From NCBI RefSeq assembly GCF_002811245.1, contig NZ_NIVQ01000017.1, forward strand, positions 1 to 64,000: 64,000 nt of DNA, read 5' to 3'. Numbering within the stretch: position 1 is the stretch's first letter; each line of letters begins with the position of its first letter. The notes beneath the pieces were generated by a model. The model saw nothing but the letters and a program-made list of their open reading frames with translations. It ran no database searches and was not told where the DNA came from. The DNA comes from Vibrio salilacus (GTDB lineage Bacteria > Pseudomonadota > Gammaproteobacteria > Enterobacterales > Vibrionaceae). Positions 51,423 to 60,506 of the stretch are shown piece after piece. The translations under genes were made by a program, and so were the position numbers.

Positions 51423-52292
51423 ATGGCGAGCAAGGATACGATTTCTCAATTTCCTGTGAGTAATCAGCGTGCACAACGTAGCAATCAAACCGACTTTAAC
51501 GCCATTGGCGCGAGTGTGCTGGCTAAGGGTGAGGTGGCGCTGGTTGGTGCAGGCCCCGGTGATATCGAATTGCTGACCATTAAAGCGATGCGTTTCCTCC
51601 AGCAAGCTGACGTAGTGCTTTATGATTATCTCGTTGCTGATGAGATCATGTCGTTGGTGCCAAGCGATAGTATTTTAGTTTGTGTGGGTAAGCGCGCTGG
51701 CCACCATAGTGTCCCTCAAGAAAAAACCAATCAACTGCTGCTCGACTTTGCTCTACAGGGCTATCGAGTCGTGCGTATCAAGGGGGGCGATCCATTTATC
51801 TTTGGTCGCGGCGGTGAAGAGTTAGAAGTCTTGGCTGAAGCCGGCGTCTCTTTTCATGTTGTGCCAGGAATTACCGCAGCGGCAGGGGCGACCGCTTACG
51901 CTGGTATTCCACTCACTCATCGTGATTACGCCCAATCAGCGATGTTCATTACTGGTCACCTTAAAGCTGAAAGTGATCAAATGGATTGGACAACCCTCGC
52001 TCGTGGTCAGCAAACACTGGTGATCTACATGGGCTTGATGACGTCGGAATATATTCAAAGCCAGTTGATTGCGCACGGTCGCCGACTCGATACACCGATC
52101 GCGATTATTGAGCGCGGCACCCAGCGCCAACAAAAAGTGTTTAAAGGTCAGTTATCTCAACTCGCTGATCTTGCCAAAGACGCTCAATCACCATCACTGA
52201 TTGTGATTGGTGAAGTGGTATCACTGTCGGATAAATTGGCTTGGTTTGAGCCGCAACCGCACGTGAATCCCAAGCAGCGTCAGTCAGCCTAA
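51423..52292 (+). CDS. cobA: Uroporphyrinogen-III C-methyltransferase (siroheme synthesis)
   Basis: 289 residues from the ATG at 51423, after GAAGGATG; a start 15 bp upstream is less well placed. It is the SUMT family: [47 protein letters not shown] and [20 protein letters not shown] are all typical. The enzyme makes precorrin-2, the precursor of siroheme used by sulfite and nitrite reductases, which fits its position before the sulfate-assimilation genes. Methyl donor is S-adenosylmethionine. Confidence 0.95.
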   Translation: MASKDTISQFPVSNQRAQRSNQTDFNAIGASVLAKGEVALVGAGPGDIELLTIKAMRFLQQADVVLYDYLVADEIMSLVPSDSILVCVGKRAGHHSVPQEKTNQLLLDFALQGYRVVRIKGGDPFIFGRGGEELEVLAEAGVSFHVVPGITAAAGATAYAGIPLTHRDYAQSAMFITGHLKAESDQMDWTTLARGQQTLVIYMGLMTSEYIQSQLIAHGRRLDTPIAIIERGTQRQQKVFKGQLSQLADLAKDAQSPSLIVIGEVVSLSDKLAWFEPQPHVNPKQRQSA

Positions 52293-52350
52293 CTCACGCC
52301 ATTATTTAGATTAGCCACAGGCTCATAGATCTGTAAAGGAAGCAACTAAC

Positions 52351-53259
52351 ATGGACCAAGAACGTTTAACCCATTTAAAGCAACTCGAAGCGGAGAGTAT
52401 TCACATTATTCGTGAAGTGGCCGCCGAGTTTGATAATCCTGTGATGATGTACTCGATCGGTAAAGACTCATCGGTCATGCTTCATTTGGCGCGTAAAGCT
52501 TTTTACCCAGGAAAGATTCCATTCCCGCTACTTCATGTCGATACCGATTGGAAATTCAAAGAGATGATCGAATTTCGCGATCGTACCGCCAAAAAATATG
52601 GCTTTGATCTTTTGGTGCATAAGAACCCAGAAGGTCTTGCGATGGGGTGTAGCCCGTTTACTCATGGTTCATCAAAGCACACTGACATCATGAAAACGCA
52701 AGGCTTAAAGCAGGCGCTAAACAAGTATGGGTTTGATGCTGCTTTTGGTGGTGCGCGACGTGATGAAGAGAAGTCTCGCGCCAAAGAGCGTGTCTACTCA
52801 TTTCGCGACAAGAACCATACTTGGGATCCGAAAAACCAGCGACCGGAGCTATGGCGCACCTATAACGGTCAGATCAACAAGGGTGAGAGCATCCGAGTTT
52901 TCCCTCTGTCGAATTGGACTGAGCTTGATATCTGGCAATACATCTACCTAGAAAATATTGAAATTGTTCCGCTTTATCTGTCGGACACTCGTCCAGTGGT
53001 TGAGCGCGATGGCATGTTGATCATGGTTGATGATGAACGTATGAAACTCGAACCGGGTGAGCAGATCGAACATAAGAGCGTACGTTTTCGTACCTTGGGC
53101 TGTTATCCACTCACTGGAGCGATTGAATCTGAAGCGAACACGTTAACCGGCATCATCGAAGAGATGTTGGTCGCAACCTCGAGTGAACGTCAAGGGCGAG
53201 CGATCGACCACGATCAGTCAGGATCGATGGAGCTGAAAAAGCGTCAAGGTTACTTTTAG
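52351..53259 (+). CDS. cysD: Sulfate adenylyltransferase subunit 2
   Basis: 302 residues, PP-loop ATP pyrophosphatase family. The ATP-binding [36 protein letters not shown] and [15 protein letters not shown] are typical. With CysN it makes adenosine phosphosulfate (APS) from sulfate and ATP. AAGGAAG precedes the ATG. Confidence 0.98.
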   Translation: MDQERLTHLKQLEAESIHIIREVAAEFDNPVMMYSIGKDSSVMLHLARKAFYPGKIPFPLLHVDTDWKFKEMIEFRDRTAKKYGFDLLVHKNPEGLAMGCSPFTHGSSKHTDIMKTQGLKQALNKYGFDAAFGGARRDEEKSRAKERVYSFRDKNHTWDPKNQRPELWRTYNGQINKGESIRVFPLSNWTELDIWQYIYLENIEIVPLYLSDTRPVVERDGMLIMVDDERMKLEPGEQIEHKSVRFRTLGCYPLTGAIESEANTLTGIIEEMLVATSSERQGRAIDHDQSGSMELKKRQGYF

Positions 53260-53290
53260 GGCCATTGGCCTATAGATCTAAGGAAAGAAA

Positions 53291-54718
53291 ATGAATAGCG
53301 CAGTTGAAGCTCAACTTGAAGAGCTTGGTATCGAAGGATACCTCACACAGCACCAGTACAAGTCAATGCTTAGATTCTTAACTTGTGGCTCGGTTGATGA
53401 TGGTAAAAGTACGCTAATTGGTCGTTTATTACATGACTCAAAACAGATTTATGAAGATCAGTTAGCGGCGGTTCACAATGATAGCCAGCGTGTTGGTACG
53501 ACTGGGGAGCGTCCTGATTTAGCACTGCTGGTAGATGGACTACAGGCTGAACGCGAACAGGGTATCACCATTGATGTGGCGTACCGTTACTTCTCGACCC
53601 AAAAACGTAAGTTTATTATTGCGGATACTCCAGGGCATGAGCAGTACACGCGTAATATGGCAACAGGTGCGTCTACCTGTGATTTGGCCGTGATCTTAAT
53701 TGATGCCCGTAAAGGTGTGCTTGATCAAACGCGTCGTCACTCCTTCATCTCGAACTTGCTTGGTCTGAAGCACTTTGTGGTTGCGGTCAACAAGATGGAT
53801 TTGGTCGACTACTCACAAAGCCGTTTTGAACAGATTCGCGATGAGTATCTTGAGTTCTCAAAAAACCTTCATGGAGAGATCAACATTCAGATCTTGCCAT
53901 TGTCAGCGCTAGAAGGGGATAACGTCGTCGAACCAAGCTCGAACATGAGCTGGTTTGAAGGGCCGCCTTTGTTAGAGATCTTAGAAAACATTGATGTCGA
54001 CTACGAGAAAAAAGTCGGTGATTTCCGCTTCCCTGTGCAATACGTTAATCGACCAAATCTCGATTTCCGTGGCTTTGCTGGCACGATTGCGTCAGGCAGT
54101 GTCAACGTCGGTGATGCGGTTAAAGCCTTACCTTCTGGCAAAGCATCAAAAGTGGCGCGAATTGTTACTTTTGATGATGACCTTGACCAAGCCCAAGCTG
54201 GCCTTGCGGTGACGCTGACACTCGAAGATGAAATTGATATCAGTCGCGGTGATTTGATTGTGCTTGAAAATGCCAGTGTTGAGTCAAGTAATCATCTACT
54301 TGCGGATGTGGTATGGATGACTGAGCAACCACTGCAACCTGGCCGTGAGTATGACATCAAGTTAGCCGGTAAGAAGACGGTTGGTCGAGTGGAAGCGATT
54401 CGCCATCAGTACGATATTAATAACCTCTCGACACATAGCGCCGCCGAGCTGCCACTCAATGGTATTGGTCTGTGTGAGTGGACGCTAACCGAATCTGTGG
54501 CTCTGGATGGCTACTTGGCTTGCCAAGACACGGGCGGCTTTATCATTATCGACCGCTTAACGAATGTGACGGTTGGCGCTGGGCTAGTACGTGAAAGTCT
54601 GTCTCAGATTGAACAAAAAGCGACAGATATCTCGGCGTTTGAACTAGAGCTCAATGCCCTAGTGCGCAAACATTTCCCACATTGGGAAAGCAAAGATATT
54701 AGCCAGCGACTGAAATAG
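53291..54718 (+). CDS. cysN: Sulfate adenylyltransferase subunit 1 (GTPase)
   Basis: 475 residues, EF-Tu-like GTPase. G1 [16 protein letters not shown]3 [12 protein letters not shown] and G4 NKMDLVDYS are visible, followed by two beta-barrel domains. GTP hydrolysis drives APS formation by CysD. It starts 31 bp after cysD. No APS kinase domain is fused; a separate cysC follows. Confidence 0.97.
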   Translation: MNSAVEAQLEELGIEGYLTQHQYKSMLRFLTCGSVDDGKSTLIGRLLHDSKQIYEDQLAAVHNDSQRVGTTGERPDLALLVDGLQAEREQGITIDVAYRYFSTQKRKFIIADTPGHEQYTRNMATGASTCDLAVILIDARKGVLDQTRRHSFISNLLGLKHFVVAVNKMDLVDYSQSRFEQIRDEYLEFSKNLHGEINIQILPLSALEGDNVVEPSSNMSWFEGPPLLEILENIDVDYEKKVGDFRFPVQYVNRPNLDFRGFAGTIASGSVNVGDAVKALPSGKASKVARIVTFDDDLDQAQAGLAVTLTLEDEIDISRGDLIVLENASVESSNHLLADVVWMTEQPLQPGREYDIKLAGKKTVGRVEAIRHQYDINNLSTHSAAELPLNGIGLCEWTLTESVALDGYLACQDTGGFIIIDRLTNVTVGAGLVRESLSQIEQKATDISAFELELNALVRKHFPHWESKDISQRLK

Positions 54719-54742
54719 TCCGCGAAGGCGATAGGGAAGTAT

Positions 54743-56467
54743 ATGTGGCAACAAGGTTTAGTATTGGCAATGTTACTAGGAATAGTGACTTGCTTATTGA
54801 CCACGAGAATCAAACCCAGTTTTATTTTTGCAGGTGCGGCGTTTATCGCTTTTCTTGCCGGGATGATTGAGCTGGGTGACGTTGCCACTAACTTCACTAA
54901 CTCGTCGTTATTGACCTTGGTGCTGCTGATCTTAGCGTCAGCCGCGCTAGAGAAAACCCGCTTGATCAGTTGGGTAAGCCGATCATTATCGCATGGTTGT
55001 TTAGGGATTGCGGTCGCGAAATTAGGTCTCTCAACGGCGTTACTGTCCTCATTTACAAACAATACCGCGGTTGTGGTGTCACTGATTGGCGCCATTAAAC
55101 GTAATCAACAACATGCGCCATCGCGCTTATTGATCCCGCTTTCTTATGCGGCGATCTTAGGTGGCACGCTAACGCTGATCGGCACCTCAACCAACTTGAT
55201 CATCAATAGCTTTGTTGAAGATGCTGGACTGCCGAGTTTGGGCTTTTTTGCTCCGACGATGATCGGTCTGTCGGTACTGTTTGGTGGACTGTTGGTTTTG
55301 ATTCCACTGAGCTACCTGCTACCTAATTACGACGATCATAGCCAAGATGATTTGCCTTACTTTCTTGAAGCTCGAGTTGAACCAGGGTCGCCTTTGGTGG
55401 AGCGCAGCATTAGCGAAAATAATCTGCGTGCGCTGCGTAAGCTCTTTTTAGCTGAAGTGGTGCGTGATGGACAATCACTCCCGTCGGTTGACCCAGACTT
55501 TGTCTTGCAAGCGCGCGATCGCTTACTGTTTTGCGGCGATATTGAAAGCGTCGCGACACTGCAAGAGATCCAAGGTTTAACCTTATTTGGTCAGCACCAT
55601 CTTAATGGCCAAGGGTTTGTCGAAGTAGTGGTCAGCTCATCGGCGAGCTTCTGTAATAAGACTTTAAAGTCGAGCCATTTTCGTGACCGTTTTGATGCCG
55701 TTGTTGTTGCTATTCGCCGAGGTCATGAACGTTTGCAAGGTGGCCTTGGTAATATCACCCTCAATGCGGGAGATACTTTGGTCGTCGTGCCGGGTAAACG
55801 CTTTGAGCAAGAGCGCCAAGCGCATCGTAAAGAGTTTGTGCAAATTAACGACCTAGATTCGAGCGCTCGCCTTGATAGCACTAAATCGGCTCTAGTACTG
55901 GTGGGGTTTTCTGTGGTAATTGCCTTAGCGCTGCTTGAATTTGTTCCGCTGATTAAAGGCTTGTCGGTATTTTTACTAGCGGCACTGCTGTGTGGAGTGA
56001 TTCAACTTGGTGAACTGCGTCGTCGTTTTCCGGTGGATATCGTCGTTATTGTCGGTTCAGCACTGTCGATTGCCCAATTAATGTTGTCGTCTGGTCTGTC
56101 GGTCAGTCTAGGGCAAATGTTTATCGAAGCGTTTAACGGCTGGGGGGTCTTTGGCGCCTTGGTTGCCACTTACCTACTCACCTTGATTTTGACCGAGCTT
56201 GTCACCAATAATGCCGCCGCGGCACTTGCGTTCCCTATTGGCTATAGTATGGCGCTAGGGTATGGCGTTGATCCTATGCCTTTTATTATGGCTGTGTTGT
56301 TTGGTGCTAGTGCTAGCTTTATTTCGCCTTATGGCTATCAAACCAATCTGCTGGTGTACAGCGTTGGCAATTATACATTAACCGATTATGTTCGAGTTGG
56401 AATTCCCATTTCTATCGTTTACTCCGCTTTGGTGTTGACGCTAATTCCCCTCTTTTTCCCGTATTAA
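54743..56467 (+). CDS. SLC13-family permease with RCK C-terminal domains, probable sulfate uptake
   Basis: 574 residues. About 11 membrane helices in two blocks (1-190 and 380-574) around a cytoplasmic pair of TrkA-C/RCK_C domains (~205-370; RSISENNLRALRKLFLAEVV, then HEPLQGGLGNITL-like beta folds). Signature segments SSFTNNTAVVVSLIGAI and IGTSTNLIINSFVED define the SLC13/DASS (CitT/YfbS) fold. Within the cysN-cysC gap, it is the likely Na+- or H+-coupled sulfate importer of this locus; no ABC cysPTWA genes are near. Role inferred from position. Confidence 0.9.
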   Translation: MWQQGLVLAMLLGIVTCLLTTRIKPSFIFAGAAFIAFLAGMIELGDVATNFTNSSLLTLVLLILASAALEKTRLISWVSRSLSHGCLGIAVAKLGLSTALLSSFTNNTAVVVSLIGAIKRNQQHAPSRLLIPLSYAAILGGTLTLIGTSTNLIINSFVEDAGLPSLGFFAPTMIGLSVLFGGLLVLIPLSYLLPNYDDHSQDDLPYFLEARVEPGSPLVERSISENNLRALRKLFLAEVVRDGQSLPSVDPDFVLQARDRLLFCGDIESVATLQEIQGLTLFGQHHLNGQGFVEVVVSSSASFCNKTLKSSHFRDRFDAVVVAIRRGHERLQGGLGNITLNAGDTLVVVPGKRFEQERQAHRKEFVQINDLDSSARLDSTKSALVLVGFSVVIALALLEFVPLIKGLSVFLLAALLCGVIQLGELRRRFPVDIVVIVGSALSIAQLMLSSGLSVSLGQMFIEAFNGWGVFGALVATYLLTLILTELVTNNAAAALAFPIGYSMALGYGVDPMPFIMAVLFGASASFISPYGYQTNLLVYSVGNYTLTDYVRVGIPISIVYSALVLTLIPLFFPY

Positions 56468-56479
56468 AAGGACTAAACT

Positions 56480-57097
56480 ATGACTGCGGAAACGCCAAGC
56501 AAAGATGAAAACATCGTGTGGCATCAGCACGCTATCGATAAAAACTTTCGTGCTGGCTTAAAACAGCAAAAACCAGTCGTGCTGTGGTTTACTGGCTTAT
56601 CTGGTGCGGGGAAATCCACCATAGCCGGCGCACTTGAAGCGCGTTTAGCCGAGCTTGGTCATCACACTTACCTACTTGATGGTGACAATGTGCGCCATGG
56701 TCTATGCAGTGACTTAGGGTTTTCCGAGCAAGACCGACGAGAGAACATTCGCCGTATCGGAGAGCTCGCCAAGTTGATGGCTGATGCGGGCTTAATTGTG
56801 CTATCTGCGTTTATCTCACCACATCGCAACGAACGACAGATGGTGCGTGACATGTTGGCTGAGGGTGAGTTTATGGAAGTGTTCGTTAACACCTCATTAG
56901 CGGTGTGCGAACAGCGCGACCCGAAAGGTTTGTATAAGAAAGCCCGTTCAGGCGAGATCACTAACTTCACTGGCATTGACTCAGAATATCAAGCGCCACT
57001 TAATCCAGAGATTGACTTGCTAGCGGGAGAAAAGTCAATTGATGCGCTGGTGGAAGATTGTCTGCAAGTGCTCCGCGAGAGAAATGTCATCGTCTAA
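56480..57097 (+). CDS. cysC: Adenylylsulfate kinase
   Basis: 205 residues. P-loop [20 protein letters not shown], then [37 protein letters not shown] and the [17 protein letters not shown] lid. It phosphorylates APS to PAPS, the substrate of CysH. It starts 13 bp after the permease and ends at an intrinsic terminator, closing cobA-cysD-cysN-permease-cysC. Confidence 0.98.
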   Translation: MTAETPSKDENIVWHQHAIDKNFRAGLKQQKPVVLWFTGLSGAGKSTIAGALEARLAELGHHTYLLDGDNVRHGLCSDLGFSEQDRRENIRRIGELAKLMADAGLIVLSAFISPHRNERQMVRDMLAEGEFMEVFVNTSLAVCEQRDPKGLYKKARSGEITNFTGIDSEYQAPLNPEIDLLAGEKSIDALVEDCLQVLRERNVIV

Positions 57098-57102
57098 AAC
57101 GC

Positions 57103-57130
57103 AAAAACGCTTCCATTGGAAGCGTTTTTA
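57103..57130. terminator. Bidirectional terminator between cysC and cheX
   Basis: AAAAACGCTTCC/GGAAGCGTTTTT with a 3-base loop, flanked by A and T runs on the two sides. Confidence 0.88.
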
Positions 57131-57145
57131 GTTTCTAGTTCGAGG

Positions 57146-57607
57146 TTACTCGAAACAGATCTCGATGAAGGCGTTCCCCCATTGAGAAGTGAAAGGCATA
57201 ATAATAATCGACCCTTCACATTTATGACGAATCGTGTGACCTTTACCTGATACCACGACAGGTGTAGCCATATCAAAATCAAAACCACTTTCTGCAAGGA
57301 TTCGTTTGGCTCCGCCTGTCACCATATTGGTGATTTCGCCCACCATGTCGGTCACTTCATCATTCAAACCGTTAGGTCTTTCACCCAGCATGTTTTGCAT
57401 GATTTCCAATGCCAGACTTTCATCAAATGTAATAGACATAGAGCCGCGGCTTTGAGTGCCAACCATCCCTATTAAACCTGATACGTCACCGCGTGCAATT
57501 TCATCTTTCTTGACACGAGGCTTCTGTGGCTTCAATTCCAGTGAGGCCATCGTTTTTAATACGTTCATCAATGAAGCTAAAAACGGGTTTACAAATTCAG
57601 CGCGCAT
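57146..57607 (-). CDS. cheX: Chemotaxis phosphatase CheX
   Basis: 153 residues of the CheC/CheX family, which dephosphorylate CheY-P. The key segment is MVGEITNMVTGGAKRILAE with the family Glu and Asn (ExxN). Other family segments are RGDVSGLIGMVGTQSRGSMS and HTIRHKCEGSIIIMPF. It is alone, far from other che genes, which is usual for this gene in vibrios. Its stop is 16 bp from the cysC terminator. Confidence 0.85.
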   Translation of the reverse strand: MRAEFVNPFLASLMNVLKTMASLELKPQKPRVKKDEIARGDVSGLIGMVGTQSRGSMSITFDESLALEIMQNMLGERPNGLNDEVTDMVGEITNMVTGGAKRILAESGFDFDMATPVVVSGKGHTIRHKCEGSIIIMPFTSQWGNAFIEICFE

Positions 57608-57629
57608 AATCTTCTTCTATATCTTTATT

Positions 57630-58088
57630 TTACATTTCAGTCGAACAGGACTGGCAAATACCATGAGATTCAATTACATGATTACTGGGTTTAAAGCCAT
57701 GAGCTTGAGCGTTTTCTGCTAGTAAGGCTATCAAACTATCATCTTGTAGTTCAATAACGTTGCTGCATTTATCACAAATCAGCAAGTGCGAATAATGCTT
57801 GTGTGCGTTACAAGAGCCACACTGGATATAACTGTTGGTTGATTCCACTCGGTGAATAAAACCTTGCTCAAGCAAAAAGTCCAAAGCGCGATACACGGTT
57901 GGCGGTTTTGCTTGAGGTTCACTCAACTTGAGCTCTTCCAACAGTTCATAAGCACTTGAGGCTTTAGGGCTAGCACAAATAAGTTCAAATACTCGTTTGC
58001 GCTGAGTGGTTAACCTAACCCCTCTTGTTGTGCATATCTCTTCAACTTGTTTTACTAACTGTTGATCCAAACTTGTCACCGTTACCAT
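57630..58088 (-). CDS. zur: Zinc uptake regulator, Fur family
   Basis: 152 residues. A winged helix (LTTQRKRVFELICASPKASS, then KPPTVYRALDFLLEQGFIHR) precedes a C-terminal dimer domain with zinc cysteines: CGSC, CDKC and CQSC pairs. The separate third pair and lack of the Fur HHDH motif support Zur over Fur. Zur represses zinc uptake (ZnuABC) and zinc-free ribosomal paralogues when zinc is ample. It is shorter than E. coli Zur (171). Confidence 0.87.
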   Translation of the reverse strand: MVTVTSLDQQLVKQVEEICTTRGVRLTTQRKRVFELICASPKASSAYELLEELKLSEPQAKPPTVYRALDFLLEQGFIHRVESTNSYIQCGSCNAHKHYSHLLICDKCSNVIELQDDSLIALLAENAQAHGFKPSNHVIESHGICQSCSTEM

Positions 58089-58104
58089 TGGACATTTCTA
58101 ATAA

Positions 58105-58506
58105 TATACCATTTATCGAGGTTTATCGTCGCTCGGTAAGCAAATTCCGACAACCGCGTCAGTATTTTATTCTATATGCAATCGACATACCGCAGTCGGT
58201 CGAAGATCCATAAGTTACCTTATCTACAATCAAAACGATACCAACAAGCATGGATTACACGTATCTCATCGCGAAACCTTCGCTCTAAAGCATCGCAACA
58301 GATGCTATCTAGTCCTTAAGTTTGGCTTAAGAGTAAAAGAAGCATTAAGCCTCAGCGTCGATGTGGGAGTCAAATTGGCATCCAAACACCCTGAACTTAT
58401 CACCGCGAGCGTATCGGCAGACGGTGTTCAATTCGGTGGCATTATTGGCGTAAGTGCTCCAATAGTATTTGGCCTATGGGAAACCCTACGCAATGAGTTT
58501 AAGTAA
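58105..58506 (+). pseudogene. Probable coding remnant with a membrane segment
   Basis: A 133-codon frame open on the plus strand with no ATG. Its last ~50 codons, from a GTG at 58363 that lacks a ribosome site, read like genuine protein: VKLASKHPELITASVSADG and then the hydrophobic FGGIIGVSAPIVFGLWETL ending with NEFK. The earlier part has an odd composition and no similarity that I recognise. It probably is the 3' part of a lost gene from the neighbouring decayed element. The rest of the stretch up to 58584 has no other gene. Confidence 0.35.
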
Positions 58507-58584
58507 TTATGGTTGAGATATTACAGTACCTAACATCTATGGGATCACCCCCATCAATGCTTGTTATCATTACGGAGCCGAATA

Positions 58585-58713
58585 ATGGCAGCACGTAAAA
58601 CAGGTCTGGAAGCCAATGGTACACTCAAGAAAGCTTACCGATTTAAGAAAGGTGGTGGTGCAGTCAAAGCGAAAGGGACGACAACCAAATGCAAAACAAG
58701 AAAACGTAAATAA
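58585..58713 (+). CDS. Small basic protein (42 aa), element cargo
   Basis: A 42-codon frame with a good TACGGAG ribosome site. The product is strongly basic (MAARKTGLEANGTLKKAYRF, then a Gly-Gly-Gly, Lys/Thr-rich stretch ending KTRKRK), with one Cys and no membrane segment. It may bind nucleic acid or be a small phage-type structural peptide (inference); family not recognised. A hairpin follows immediately. Confidence 0.55.
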   Translation: MAARKTGLEANGTLKKAYRFKKGGGAVKAKGTTTKCKTRKRK

Positions 58714-58718
58714 AACAA

Positions 58719-58738
58719 AGCCCGCTAATCTGCGGGCT
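58719..58738. terminator. Hairpin between the element's convergent genes
   Basis: AGCCCGC (58719-58725) pairs with GCGGGCT (58732-58738), loop TAATCT. The minus strand reads into TTTGTTTTATTT, so it terminates the minus-strand genes and may affect the plus-strand one. Confidence 0.7.
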
Positions 58739-58759
58739 GTATAACAAGCAATCTAGATA

Positions 58760-59257
58760 TTATTTTTTGAATGCTGAAATGAGATTAAAGGGGGATTGAA
58801 ACTTCTCTAACTCAGCTAAGCGCTCAAGTTGCTTATTATCAAGTTTATCTAAGATTTTCTTATTAGATTCTTTTGGAAGGTCGTACCGTCTTAGCTCTAT
58901 GTATTGGTTTAGAGCGTCACTTTCGCCAATTACAGCTAACTCGAAAATGGCATTCACATAATCTGTCTCCTCGGCTTGCGCGCAACGTTTCTCTGCTTTT
59001 TTGGATAGTTCAAACAAAACCACTTTTTGAGTTAAAAGAGGTTGGGATTGTAACCATTCGTCGGTAATGCTGATGTTTCGCTGTTTCTTCAACTTAGAAC
59101 ACTCTCCAACTTTCTGGTTGAGCGCCTCGTACGTCTCAACATACGTTTGTTGCAAAGACTCTTTATTTTCCAACCCCGCGGCTGAAACACTAAAAGTCAA
59201 AGGTAATAAAGCTAGGAATAGCTTAAAGTGAGTTGTATACACATGTCCAAAATTCAT
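58760..59257 (-). CDS. Secreted protein of unknown function
   Basis: 165 residues from the ATG at 59257 (MNFGHVYTTHFKLFLALLPL), chosen because a Sec signal peptide starts there, ending near SVSA-A, and GGAAAAG lies just upstream; a longer reading from 59296 would bury it. The mature part is helical and charged (ESLQQTYVETYEALNQ; KKAEKRCAQAEE), with two Cys. It overlaps the upstream gene by 35 bp. Not recognised. Part of the decayed element. Confidence 0.6.
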   Translation of the reverse strand: MNFGHVYTTHFKLFLALLPLTFSVSAAGLENKESLQQTYVETYEALNQKVGECSKLKKQRNISITDEWLQSQPLLTQKVVLFELSKKAEKRCAQAEETDYVNAIFELAVIGESDALNQYIELRRYDLPKESNKKILDKLDNKQLERLAELEKFQSPFNLISAFKK

Positions 59258-59579
59258 AATCTTTTCCATTAGCAAAAAGCATCTCGTTTTCGGCAATATT
59301 TTCTAGTCGTTTTCTCTTTATTAGAGGGATAGCCATCATGGCATCGTTAAACATTTTCCAATCATAGGTTGATGCGTTCCACCCAGCGCTGGTAATCGCC
59401 ACACCAGTATATGATTTTCGTCCCGCGAATAGGTGATAAAAAGGAATGAGAGCTACTAGTTTATCCAAGTAACTACTCATTTTTATCACATTGTTCATGT
59501 CTTTAATGGCGATTCTTGTTCTTTGAGAGGGCTTAAATCCTTTGATGTTGCAAAAAGTCCCTTTGACCTGTGCGGGCAT
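59223..59579 (-). CDS. Protein of unknown function, element cargo (118 aa)
   Basis: 118 residues, starting at an ATG with AGAAGAGG upstream. N-terminal part is basic (MPAQVKGTFCNIKGFKPSQR), the middle is aromatic and hydrophobic (YLDKLVALIPFYHLFAGRKS; GVAITSAGWNASTYDWKMF) but with no clear membrane helix. It overlaps the next gene by 35 bp. It has no recognised family. Likely cargo of the integrase-bearing element. Confidence 0.55.
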   Translation of the reverse strand: MPAQVKGTFCNIKGFKPSQRTRIAIKDMNNVIKMSSYLDKLVALIPFYHLFAGRKSYTGVAITSAGWNASTYDWKMFNDAMMAIPLIKRKRLENIAENEMLFANGKDYEFWTCVYNSL

Positions 59580-59772
59580 AATAACCTCTTCTAGCCATAT
59601 TTAAATTTGGTTCTTATAACATGTCTTGAGAGCTGTGAATTGTGTGTATGGTTGAATATTGAATGCGGATCACTAAGGGGCAAGTTATTGCTCACTTTCA
59701 TTATTTAAATCAATAGCTTTGGTCATTGGTGTTGTTAATTTAATATCAGTAACCTAGTTCTATTTTTTAAGC

Positions 59773-60396
59773 TTATTTTTGAGCCTTGTCGTATAATTTG
59801 TCAGGGTAAAGTTGCGTATATACCTGCCATAGAATATTTAAATTCCTATGACCTGTGACTTGAGCTACTTCCTCAATTGAGTACCCTTTCTCAAAGAGCC
59901 GACTTGCTCCCTCTCTCCGCAAGTCATTATACCTCAAATTTTCAATACCTAATTCGTTCCGTACTCGCTGGAAGCCTGCGCTAACACTGCGTGAGTTGTA
60001 CGGAAAAATAAGTTCGCCTTTGTTCGGTTGTTTAAGTGCGATCTCAAATGACTCACCAAGTAACGGAACAATCATGTGGTTGCCCTCTTTCTTCCTTGGG
60101 TCTTTTCTATCTCTAACCAGTATCGTCTTGCTTCGTCCTACCCTGTTTATCCCACAAATCAGACTCTTCCATAAATTTGTCGAGCAGGACGTATATTGGT
60201 ACGGATTTTTGCTGGTGTGAGTACGGATCTTCTAGCTCTCTAACTCTTTTATTTCCACAGGTTCGAGCGAACTCTTTTTCCTGAATGTTTTCGATTCTCT
60301 GTGTATAATCGCCGAATTATTTTTAACTTTGATGCCCACTGTGAAGCGCATTTCAACGCTTTTTAGTGTGCGTTTTTTAATGCTGAATGATGCCAT
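59773..60396 (-). pseudogene. Broken tyrosine recombinase (phage-type integrase)
   Basis: Three reading-frame segments on the minus strand reconstruct a single integrase. Segment 1 starts at the ATG at 60396 (MASFSIKKRTLKS...) and runs to the A-run at 60275-60279 (RESKTFRKK). One lost A in that run moves the frame. Segment 2 continues with ARTCGNKRVRELEDPYSHQQ and VLLDKFMEESDLWDKQGRTK. Segment 3, from about 60120, reads TILVRDRKDPRKKEGNHM and on to the end with the catalytic LRYNDLRREGASRLFEKG, TGHRNLNI and YTQLYP (Arg, His and Tyr of the active site). Between segments 2 and 3 about 100 residues, with the first catalytic Arg, are missing. The gene is therefore inactive through a frameshift plus an internal deletion. 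Confidence 0.8.
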
Positions 60397-60506
60397 TTGT
60401 CCTACTCGATCTATACGTACTAAATGCGTACTGAAAGGGTAAATCGGGGGCAATTCCAGCCAGTTTCTGTATGTATATGCAGTGGTAAGATTTCGAGTAA
60501 CACCTT

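Noticed and set aside
51291-51605. 104-codon minus-strand frame overlapping the cobA start
   Set aside because: Covers the promoter and the antisense strand of cobA; no coding signal.
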